A stretch of 5,737 nt of DNA from NCBI GenBank assembly GCA_947177005.1, contig CAMWSZ010000219.1:1-5737 (forward strand), read 5' to 3'. A model generated the notes under the pieces. It was given only the letters and a program-made list of their open reading frames with translations. It was not told the origin of the DNA and made no database searches. The stretch is from an uncultured Clostridia bacterium (GTDB lineage Bacteria > Bacillota > Clostridia > Oscillospirales > Oscillospiraceae). This document shows positions 1-4,930 of this stretch, piece after piece. Position 1 is the stretch's first letter. Each line of letters starts with the position of its first letter. The position numbers were made by a program, and so were the translations under genes.

Positions 1-19
1 AGATGTGTATAAGTTACAG
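1..19 (+). other. Probable residual Nextera (Tn5 mosaic end) adapter at the sequence edge
   Basis: The first 19 bases read AGATGTGTATAAGTTACAG. The Tn5 mosaic-end adapter used in tagmentation libraries is AGATGTGTATAAGAGACAG, so 17 of 19 positions agree, with two adjacent mismatches at positions 14-15. The match begins exactly at base 1, as expected for a contig end built from an untrimmed read. The natural Tn5 outside end fits worse (about five mismatches). Gene sequence should be trusted only from about base 20. The mismatches leave some doubt. Confidence 0.7.
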
Positions 20-1231
20 AGGCGGTGCAGTTTGCCGGAAGAAGCTCCGGCATGGCAAAGCTTTCGCAGTTATTATTATAATCGCGGCTATCATAAAGCC
101 CCACGCAAAATGATCTCCCGTTCCGGACTGACCAGCTGGCAAAGAAATAACCGGCCCGCTTTCGGCACGGCATCAGACTGGCGGGAGCAGCCCGGAAGCT
201 ATCAGATGGACGCCACGCAGGCAGATATTTATTTAGTCTCCCGGCACGACCGCAGCAAGGTGATCGGCAGGCCCTATGTGTATCTGGCGGTGGATACGAG
301 AACACAGCTCATCGCAGGGATCTATGTAGGATTGAAGTGCGATAAAACCGCCGTGATGCTGTGTCTTGCCAACGCAGTCCGTGACAAGATTTCATACTGC
401 CGGGAATACGGTATAGAAATCCGTGCGGAACAGTGGCCCAGCTGCGGACTGCCCCGTGAAATCATTACGGACAAAGGCAGCGAATTTACGGGATCGCGGC
501 TGCAGGAGCTCTGCAAACGTTTCGGACTCGAAATTCAAAGCCTTCCCCCTTTCCGTCCGGATGAGAAAGGGCTGGTGGAAAAATCCTTTGATCTCATCCA
601 GCAGCGCTACCGGCCCCTGCTTGCCGGGAAGGGCGTGATCGAACCGGACGCACAGGAACGGTGGGCCACAGATTACCGGAGCCAGAGCGTGCTGAATCTG
701 GATGAGTTTACGAAAATTGTGATTCACTGCGTTCTTTATTTGAATTCCGGACGGTTCCTGGAGGACGCCGAAACACCGGCGCAAAAATGGCTTGCCGCCG
801 CTCCTTCTCTGCTGGATGTCCCTTTTGAAGAGCTGCTGCTTATGGCGCTTCCTCGTGAGCAGGCAAAGCTGACCCGGAAAGGATTAAGGGTAAACAAGCT
901 GCTTTATGTTCCTGAAGACATGGGCGGTCTGATCCTGAATAAAATCTATACGGTATCCAGCTCCCCTTCCGACCTGAGCTGTGTTTATATCCTGACGGAC
1001 GGCGGCACTTTCAGGAAGTGTTCCCTGTCATCACCTTACCAGCATTATACAGGATTGTCCCAGCCGGAAGCGGAAGTTCTGATCAGAGAAGAACAGAAGC
1101 GGCGAAAGGCGGCGGAAAAACGGGAGGTTGCAGCAAGCGCAGAAAATATCCAGAACATTCAGGCGGTTCTGCGCGGCGCTCTGGCAGACGGCACAGAAAA
1201 ACCAAGGCAGGATGCCATCGAACCGGCCTGA
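2..1231 (+). CDS. tnsB: TnsB-like DDE transposase, 5' end missing
   Basis: Transposase subunit that in Tn7-like elements binds the transposon ends, cuts the 3' strands and joins them to target DNA. The reading frame is open to the left edge, so the GTG at 5 is not a real start, and the first five codons derive from adapter-like bases. Numbering from that GTG, the RNase H-like core carries D69 (in YQMDATQADIY), D156 (in IITDKGSEF) and E192 (in KGLVEKSF). The spacing of 87 and 36 residues is close to that of the Tn7 TnsB triad. Residues about 285-345 look like the Mu-transposase C-terminal barrel (LTRKGLRV, then a PSDLSCVYI strand). A basic, glutamate-rich tail at 355-408 is where TnsB proteins contact TnsC. 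Known TnsB proteins are about 600-700 aa, so roughly the N-terminal DNA-binding third is outside the window. The gene ends 5 bp before the tnsC remnant, as in an operon. Confidence 0.88.
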   Translation, partial: DVYKLQRRCSLPEEAPAWQSFRSYYYNRGYHKAPRKMISRSGLTSWQRNNRPAFGTASDWREQPGSYQMDATQADIYLVSRHDRSKVIGRPYVYLAVDTRTQLIAGIYVGLKCDKTAVMLCLANAVRDKISYCREYGIEIRAEQWPSCGLPREIITDKGSEFTGSRLQELCKRFGLEIQSLPPFRPDEKGLVEKSFDLIQQRYRPLLAGKGVIEPDAQERWATDYRSQSVLNLDEFTKIVIHCVLYLNSGRFLEDAETPAQKWLAAAPSLLDVPFEELLLMALPREQAKLTRKGLRVNKLLYVPEDMGGLILNKIYTVSSSPSDLSCVYILTDGGTFRKCSLSSPYQHYTGLSQPEAEVLIREEQKRRKAAEKREVAASAENIQNIQAVLRGALADGTEKPRQDAIEPA

Positions 1232-1236
1232 CCGCA

Positions 1237-1814
1237 GTGCGTTCCTTAAATTGTTATAGCCCTGCGGCAGAACGGCTTCAATTGCTGGCGTATTGCCGTA
1301 AACTGCTTCGCAGGCCGGTTCGTTGAGCGGGTTAAGGCCACAGCTGTTCCAGAAAGCGCCGGTAGGAGCCGTCCGGCTTCAGGGGAAGAAGCCTGATCCC
1401 CTCAGAATCGAATGCCCCAGCGACTGCTCCGTGAAAACGCTGGCCTTTAACCTTGTGGCCGCGTTGGACAGCGCGATTGGGTCCGACTACCTGCATCAGA
1501 TGAGCGCCTTTCAGAAAGGCGCAGCGTCGGCAGTCGCTACGCAGATGAAAATCCTCTGCATGACGCATCATGTTGGGCTGCTGCTGGTGGACGAAATCCA
1601 GAATGCCGCGGAAACCGCCTCAAAAAACCGGCAGGTAAAGCCTCTGCTCAGGTTTCTGGTGGAGCTGACCAACGATACCTCGACCGCCGTCTTTTTTGTA
1701 GGGACCCCGATGCCCGGAACGCCGAGCACAGAGCCGGAAACTGCCTGTGAATGCATATTCCGGACAGCTTCCATGGAGAACCCTATTGGCATCGGGAGCA
1801 TCAGATTCCATTAA
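1237..1814 (+). pseudogene. tnsC: TnsC-like AAA+ transposition regulator, internally deleted remnant
   Basis: TnsC is the ATPase that links target recognition by TniQ/TnsD to the transposase. The longest open stretch begins with TTG at 1323. From about 1401 it reads as the middle of a TnsC: LRIECPSDCSVKTL, a Walker B strand GLLLVDEIQNA (residues 85-95) and a sensor-1 strand VFFVGTP (123-129, ending at 1709). After that the similarity stops, and the last 35 codons appear to be tniQ sequence read out of frame. No Walker A (GxxGxGKT) occurs. In another frame at 1237-1326, GTG starts a peptide ending AERLQLLAYCRKLLRRPVR, which resembles a TnsC N-terminus and begins 5 bp after the tnsB stop. I infer one gene that lost its P-loop segment and its C-terminal half. 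A protein made from this could not bind ATP normally. Confidence 0.75.
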
Positions 1815-2593
1815 TGCCGGTTTGTCCCAAACATAGAATCCGGCTCAATTTTGTTGAACTTTCACTGGACCGGTTAAGAGAATCATTTGTGCCGCTCTGT
1901 AAAATAGAAAATACGGCTGATTTCACTCAGCCTGACGGGTTTTCTGCCTGGGAACAGCCGTTAGCGGATGCCCTGCTCTCTATTTTGACCCTGCCCTTTG
2001 CAGACGGTCCTGCGCGGGGCTACAGCAATCTGAAAAATATGCTGCTGCTAAATGGATTCAGCCGCCAGAAAATCCGTGTGAACGGCTCTTTTGATACGGA
2101 AACTCTTCGCCGGCAGTGTTTTGAGTTTTATGGAAAAAATATCGCAGAGCAGTATTTTGCAGGATTTTCATATGATAGTATTTGCAGCATCTGCAAATGG
2201 AAAACAGCTGCGCCGGAACAATACGCTCTTTTGTGCGTTTTTACCGGACTGTCTGTTGAGGAATTGTTCGGAGCAGAAATTCGGCCCGGTCCAAATCCTG
2301 TGCTGAAGCAGATACTGGAATATGAGCAGAGAGAGGTTTCCTGTAAAAAAGTAGATCTGGCACGGTTAATGGGAATCAGCTCTTTCCAGCTTGACAGTCT
2401 GACAAAAAAATATGGTATTGCACCCTTCTGGACACAGCGGAATAACAGGCGCACCGAAACCATCGCCCTACAATTAACATCAGAAGAAAAACAGAAGGTT
2501 TCTGCAGCCGTTTCCCTGTGCGGCGGCGGTTCGGCTGCAGCGTTCGTCAGAACAATTCTGCTGCGGGAGGCAGGCAGGATTTTGAACGGATAA
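1751..2593 (+). CDS. tniQ: TniQ/TnsD-family target-selection protein, N-terminally truncated
   Basis: TniQ/TnsD proteins pick the target site and recruit TnsC. The first residues, DSFHGEPYWHREHQ followed by VCPKHRIRL, are the second half of the family zinc finger; H14, H17, C25 and H28 are visible. Residues about 90-170 match the C-terminal TnsD pattern (a LLLNGFSRQKIRV segment, then APEQYALLCVFTGLSVEELF). Residues 200-280 end in a possible helix-turn-helix (MGISSFQLDSLTKKYG) and a helical tail. The ATG at 1751 directly follows an in-frame TGA (1748-1750), and no ribosome binding site is evident. One Cys of the expected first zinc knuckle sits just before that stop (1742-1744). Family members are about 400-600 aa; this one is 280. 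It is probably a pseudogene resulting from the deletion that also removed the end of tnsC. Confidence 0.75.
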   Translation: MHIPDSFHGEPYWHREHQIPLMPVCPKHRIRLNFVELSLDRLRESFVPLCKIENTADFTQPDGFSAWEQPLADALLSILTLPFADGPARGYSNLKNMLLLNGFSRQKIRVNGSFDTETLRRQCFEFYGKNIAEQYFAGFSYDSICSICKWKTAAPEQYALLCVFTGLSVEELFGAEIRPGPNPVLKQILEYEQREVSCKKVDLARLMGISSFQLDSLTKKYGIAPFWTQRNNRRTETIALQLTSEEKQKVSAAVSLCGGGSAAAFVRTILLREAGRILNG

Positions 2594-2766
2594 AACAAAA
2601 GGATAAGAATCATGCTGCACTGCCGGAAAATATGATTTCTGCTGTACAGCCCAAATTTAACCGGCTGCTCTTCCCTGCCCGGGCTGATTTCCTTCAATAT
2701 GGTTTTCAGGCGGAAAACCCGGCAGAATCAAAAAAATGTCATAGAAATTTATAGGGAGATGCAAAT
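2594..2766. other. Spacer rich in inverted repeats between tniQ remnant and 169-aa gene
   Basis: No convincing gene lies here. The spacer holds a perfect 10-bp palindrome GCTGTACAGC (2641-2650), an inverted pair CAGCCC (2647-2652) and GGGCTG (2681-2686), the 8-bp palindrome GCCCGGGC (2677-2684), and a perfect 7-bp stem GGTTTTC/GAAAACC with a 5-nt loop (2701-2719). None is followed by a T-run in either direction, so none reads as a standard terminator. They may be protein-binding or RNA structure elements upstream of the next gene. Their role is unknown. Confidence 0.45.
2753..2758 (+). promoter_or_regulatory. Ribosome binding site for the 169-aa gene
   Basis: AGGGAG lies 8 nt before the ATG at 2767, in a purine-rich stretch. 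It fixes that start and shows the gene is translated independently of the tniQ remnant. Confidence 0.7.
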
Positions 2767-3276
2767 ATGAGTATACAAAATGATTTTATACAGAAAGAAC
2801 CAGTCGAATCCGGCATGTCCGATACGGCGGAAGTTACGGAATTGTATGGTGTGGAGCCGGGCGGCATATTTGATTTTATCGGACGTGATTTAAAAGAACA
2901 TACGATCAAAACTTGCTGGGGTGACCTGATGGTGATGTGCAACGCGCTGGAAGATTACGCCAATGTTTTGGATCGGGCTGTTGAAGAATGGGAACTTCAG
3001 GAATACCAGAAAGCAATATATCAGATTCATGCCGCCCGCTGCAGGAAAATTGCAGGAAAATATGCTGCGGCTATTGGATATGACCGGGAGGCCGCTTTGA
3101 AAAAATGCCGGAAGCGGCGTGAAAAAAGCCTGAATGATGTTGGTGAAGATGCATTGGCTCTTTTGGCAAACCGGCGTGGCCGCAATCAAAACAGTACGGC
3201 AGCGCAGAAGGATTTAGATCAGATGGCTCAGAAAAAGAGTTTGTCATCACATTCGCATCCAAAAGAATATTTATGA
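2767..3276 (+). CDS. Unrecognised charged helical protein (169 aa), possible transposon accessory gene
   Basis: I do not recognise a named family. The start is supported by AGGGAG 8 nt upstream. Residues about 22-60 (VTELYGVEPGGIFDFIGRDL, then TIKTCWGDLMVMCNAL) look like a compact helical domain. Residues 60-120 are strongly helical and charged, with regular aromatic residues (EEWELQEYQKAIYQIHAARC) followed by a very basic stretch, KKCRKRREKS. The tail from about 140 is polar and probably disordered (NSTAAQKD, SSHSHPKEYL). No signal peptide or membrane segment is visible. It follows the tniQ remnant on the same strand after 173 bp, in the position where Tn7-like elements carry accessory or cargo genes. 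The basic region would suit nucleic acid binding, but that is only inference. Confidence 0.7.
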   Translation: MSIQNDFIQKEPVESGMSDTAEVTELYGVEPGGIFDFIGRDLKEHTIKTCWGDLMVMCNALEDYANVLDRAVEEWELQEYQKAIYQIHAARCRKIAGKYAAAIGYDREAALKKCRKRREKSLNDVGEDALALLANRRGRNQNSTAAQKDLDQMAQKKSLSSHSHPKEYL

Positions 3277-3491
3277 CCGGTGACGGGTTTATGGTGACGG
3301 TGATTTTCAGCAACAAAGGCGTTTGCAGCTTTTAGGGATACAGGAATCTGCGTCAGCACAGCGCCCCTCCAATTCACTGCCAAACCAGTTGGCTGGTGGG
3401 AGTAGCTGCAGGCGGCAAATACTGGACAGGCCAGCATCGCCGGCAGTTACTCTCTATCCTGCACAGATGAAATAATAAAACGCTGTAATTC
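3277..3491. other. Gene-free stretch with short repeats and hairpins
   Basis: No ORF here has a ribosome binding site and a credible start. One + strand frame from 3276 is interrupted only by a TAG at 3333-3335 and ends at TGA 3468-3470, encoding a tail ending in GGKYWTGQHRRQLLSILHR; it could be a gene relic but is not recognisable. Structural features are a direct repeat GGTGACGG (3279-3286 and 3293-3300), a 5-bp hairpin ACCAG/CTGGT (3384-3397), and a nested imperfect hairpin, outer CTGCAGGCG/CGCCGGCAG (3406-3414, 3438-3446), inner CTGG/CCAG (3422-3434). The right limit of the transposon remnant may lie here. Confidence 0.4.
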
Positions 3492-3523
3492 ACCCGTGCG
3501 TTTTTGGATAAAAACGCACGGGT
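3492..3523. terminator. Hairpin terminator between convergent genes
   Basis: ACCCGTGCGTTTTT and AAAAACGCACGGGT form a perfect 14-bp inverted repeat around a GGAT loop. On the + strand it is followed by TTGTATTTCATTTTA, so it fits a rho-independent terminator for the rightward transcripts. It also starts 7 nt beyond the stop codon of the leftward 140-aa gene, which suggests it serves both directions, although the - strand lacks an external T-run. Confidence 0.8.
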
Positions 3524-3530
3524 TTGTATT

Positions 3531-3953
3531 TCATTTTATATTCCACAGCCAGGTTTGAATATGGAGAACCATATCGCTGTCAATCCACCAGCGTCTGACT
3601 GCCTTGGAATCTTTGACAGGATGTACGCTGTAGATGTGCTTCTTTTCTGCACCGTTAATTGTTATAAAAATATTCTTATTTACGCAGGTTCCGCATAAAT
3701 TCGCAACTGTAAGATGCTCGAAAACCTCTGCGCTGCTGCAGCAGGCAATAGAAAAGTGTCCGCCCGCTTCCCAGCTTCTGACGCCGAATTTCTTTGCACC
3801 TTTGAGAATCAAGCTTTTTCCGGATAGAAAGCCGTAAGCGCCTCTGTTCGCTTGGACAAGCTCTTTCGTAAGGCTGACGCCGCCGGCAACGCGGATGTCA
3901 ATTCCGGTGAGGCTGCCTTTGTGTGTACGTAATAGATTGCTGACAGTGAACAT
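3531..3953 (-). CDS. Unrecognised 140-aa protein
   Basis: I do not recognise this protein. The start at ATG 3951-3953 is chosen because AGGAGG lies 7 nt upstream; an in-frame TTG at 4019 has no comparable site. The sequence is mixed and mostly strand-like, rich in Gly and Lys, with no signal peptide or membrane helix. Notable parts are TGIDIRVAGGVSLTKELVQ (residues 16-34), a Cys pair at 71-72, a CxxC at 87-90 (CGTC), and a Trp-rich C-terminus (W122, W123, W135, W137). CxxC plus the Cys pair might bind a metal, but this is speculative. It is the last gene of the leftward group, 122 bp beyond the DUF488 stop, and ends at the bidirectional hairpin. Its leader carries two palindromes that could be operators. 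Confidence 0.75.
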   Translation of the reverse strand: MFTVSNLLRTHKGSLTGIDIRVAGGVSLTKELVQANRGAYGFLSGKSLILKGAKKFGVRSWEAGGHFSIACCSSAEVFEHLTVANLCGTCVNKNIFITINGAEKKHIYSVHPVKDSKAVRRWWIDSDMVLHIQTWLWNIK

Positions 3954-3960
3954 ATTATTT

Positions 3961-3966
3961 CCTCCT
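3961..3966 (-). promoter_or_regulatory. Ribosome binding site setting the start of the 140-aa gene
   Basis: On the - strand AGGAGG stands 7 nt before ATG 3953. This consensus match favours that start over the upstream in-frame TTG at 4019. Confidence 0.85.
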
Positions 3967-3983
3967 GATCCTTGAACAGTCTT

Positions 3984-4035
3984 CTCAGCTGAGCTGAAGT
4001 TTTTTACGCAAAAATACAAATAAGTATCAGCTGAT
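3984..4035. promoter_or_regulatory. Pair of CAGCTG-core palindromes, possible operator
   Basis: Two perfect 10-bp palindromes share the core TCAGCTGA: CTCAGCTGAG at 3984-3993 and ATCAGCTGAT at 4026-4035. Their centres are 42 bp apart, about four helical turns, so a dimeric regulator could occupy the same DNA face at both. The AT-rich stretch between them (3995-4025) could contain part of a promoter for the leftward 140-aa gene, though I find no convincing -35/-10 pair. Operator function is an inference. Confidence 0.35.
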
Positions 4036-4053
4036 TCAGCCGTTCTTTTTCAT
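4036..4053 (-). other. Five-codon leader ORF (MKKNG) behind a strong Shine-Dalgarno sequence
   Basis: On the - strand GGGAGGGGGG (4056-4065) precedes ATG at 4051-4053, which is followed by four codons and TGA at 4036-4038. It lies 22 bp after the DUF488 stop. It may be a leader peptide or the original start of the downstream gene disabled by a frameshift. The 140-aa gene's frame is open back to this point, and a one-base change in codons 2-5 would join them and add about 33 residues. Confidence 0.35.
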
Positions 4054-4075
4054 TGCCCCCCTCCCTTTCAGAATG

Positions 4076-4483
4076 TCAAAACAAAGAATCCTGTTCCCAC
4101 AGTATTCCGTTTTGATCAAATGCGTTCCACTCGGAGACGGAAATCCCTCTCTCGGTGAACCATTCTGCTACTCTATGCCGGTGACAAAAATCAGACGGTT
4201 TTTCATAACAAAGCAGAACGATATCTTTTCCGCCGGAAAGAGATTGAAGCTCTGCCGCCGCTGCCTGTGCATCCAGCGGGGCCAGAACCTCCTGATTGAA
4301 GCGCCGAAGATATTCCGCATCGTCATGATTCCTCTTCCAGACTGCAAAGAATGTTCCATGCGGCGCAAGCGCCGGATAGCGGATGCCTTGGAACCACGCC
4401 GGCGTTTTTAAGGCGATGCTGACCGGTACAATATTGTCCGGCAGTTTTCTTATTTGTGCGAAGCAGGATGTAAAAATTTGCAT
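4076..4483 (-). CDS. DUF488 family protein
   Basis: Small cytoplasmic protein of the DUF488 family, whose biochemical role is not established. The family mark is near the C-terminus: IVLLCYEKPSDFCHRHRVAEWF, with C92, Y93, E94, C100, H101 and R102 conserved. The N-terminal half (KTPAWFQGIRYPALAP, then TFFAVWKRN) also fits the family pattern of basic and aromatic residues. At 135 aa it is within the usual size range and appears complete. The ATG at 4483 has AAAGGAGGA 7 nt upstream on the - strand. The gene follows HU by 65 bp, but a hairpin terminator fills that gap, so it either depends on readthrough or uses a promoter I cannot see. Confidence 0.9.
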   Translation of the reverse strand: MQIFTSCFAQIRKLPDNIVPVSIALKTPAWFQGIRYPALAPHGTFFAVWKRNHDDAEYLRRFNQEVLAPLDAQAAAAELQSLSGGKDIVLLCYEKPSDFCHRHRVAEWFTERGISVSEWNAFDQNGILWEQDSLF

Positions 4484-4490
4484 TTGAGAT

Positions 4491-4499
4491 TCCTCCTTT
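4491..4499 (-). promoter_or_regulatory. Ribosome binding site for the DUF488 gene
   Basis: On the - strand AAAGGAGGA lies 7 nt before ATG 4483. It starts just downstream of the T-run of the HU terminator, so transcription stop and translation start signals are packed together here. Confidence 0.8.
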
Positions 4500-4505
4500 G
4501 GACAG

Positions 4506-4550
4506 AAAAACAGCCCGGCCTTGTAAGCCGGGACCGTTTTGGGGCTGTTT
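4506..4550 (-). terminator. Rho-independent terminator after the HU gene
   Basis: On the - strand CCCGGC and GCCGGG (4527-4532 and 4514-4519) form a 6-bp GC stem with a 7-nt loop, followed by CTGTTTTT (T-run at 4506-4510). A second, wider pairing, AAACAGCC (4543-4550) with GGCTGTTT (4508-4515), overlaps it and starts at the HU stop codon. The wider helix consumes part of the T-run, so the two folds may compete. Confidence 0.75.
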
Positions 4551-4839
4551 ACTCCGTTTTGCCGGCGACGCGGTTTTTGAATTGCTTTCCGGCGCGGAAT
4601 ACGGGTACCTGCATTGCGGGGACCTCAATGGATTCTCCTGTGACCGGGGATTTTGCGGTGCGGGCCGCCCGCTGGTGCGCCTCAAAATAACCGAATCCGG
4701 CGATGGAGACCTTATCCCCTGCGGCAACGGCTTCTGCGATGATCTCGAAAATAGTATTGACTGCTTCAGCGGCGGTTTTCTTTGTGATTTCGCCGTCCAG
4801 TTTCTGCGCAGCTGCGCGAATGAGTTCTGCTTTGTTCAT
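4549..4839 (-). CDS. hup: HU-family DNA-binding nucleoid protein
   Basis: Small histone-like protein that dimerises, bends DNA and helps compact the nucleoid. The 96-aa sequence is full length for HU. It begins MNKAELIRAAAQKL and forms the N-terminal helical dimer part (residues 1-42). The body signature is GFGYFEAHQRAARTAKSPVTG (48-68). The DNA-intercalating proline is P65. The usual NPxTG turn is SPVTG here, a conservative change at the Asn. The C-terminus VPVFRAGKQFKNRV (78-91) is standard. An AAAGGAA-type ribosome binding site (about 4852-4858) lies 12 nt before ATG 4839, somewhat far. The 5' leader has a small GCCC/GGGC hairpin (4872-4882) and a TATAAA (4886-4891, - strand) that might be a -10 box, although no -35 is visible. 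The symbol is generic, and the HU versus IHF distinction rests on the Clostridia-like context. Confidence 0.95.
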   Translation of the reverse strand: MNKAELIRAAAQKLDGEITKKTAAEAVNTIFEIIAEAVAAGDKVSIAGFGYFEAHQRAARTAKSPVTGESIEVPAMQVPVFRAGKQFKNRVAGKTE

Positions 4840-4930
4840 AGCTTTCTGTTTTCCTTTCTGTTGTTTGAACTGCCCGGCGGGCTGATTTATATGCGTCTTT
4901 ACAGACAGGATGCGCCGTACAAAAAATGCG

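Larger units (their letters stand above)
1..3276 (+). mobile_element. Decayed Tn7-like transposon core (tnsB, broken tnsC, truncated tniQ, accessory ORF)
   Basis: Three genes in the order tnsB-tnsC-tniQ, all on the + strand and nearly abutting, are the defining core of Tn7-like elements. Here only tnsB looks catalytically complete in its visible part. tnsC lacks its nucleotide-binding P-loop and its C-terminal half, and tniQ lacks its N-terminal part. tnsA, if present, would lie left of the window. No terminal inverted repeat or TnsB-site array can be identified, so both limits are arbitrary: the left is the window edge and the right is the end of the adjacent 169-aa gene, which may or may not belong to the element. 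No CRISPR repeat or cas gene is present, so nothing suggests an RNA-guided version. Confidence 0.75.

Noticed and set aside
5..5. GTG at 5 as the real tnsB start
   Set aside because: The frame is open to the window edge, the bases belong to the adapter-like segment, and the protein is about 300 residues short of a normal TnsB.
1018..1326. A 102-aa + strand ORF overlapping the end of tnsB as a separate gene
   Set aside because: Its first two thirds are tnsB read in another frame. Only the last part (from about 1237) looks meaningful, as the tnsC N-terminal remnant.
2128..2697. A 189-aa - strand ORF
   Set aside because: It lies antisense to tniQ, shows no family features, and has a composition typical of a shadow frame.
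1..3530. RNA-guided (CRISPR-associated) Tn7-like transposon
   Set aside because: No repeat-spacer array, no cas gene and no guide-like repeat was seen near tniQ or in the spacers. The core genes are also damaged.
3531..4019. Start of the 140-aa gene at TTG 4019
   Set aside because: No ribosome binding site lies upstream, whereas ATG 3953 has AGGAGG at ideal spacing.
4074..4079. Perfect TTGACA (- strand) as a -35 box for the 140-aa gene
   Set aside because: It overlaps the DUF488 stop codon, and no credible -10 box lies 16-18 bp downstream; that position is the G-rich Shine-Dalgarno sequence and leader ATG.
4886..4914. Promoter for HU based on TATAAA
   Set aside because: The hexamers at 16-18 bp spacing (GCATCC, CGCATC, GCGCAT) do not resemble a -35 box, so it is only mentioned within the HU entry.
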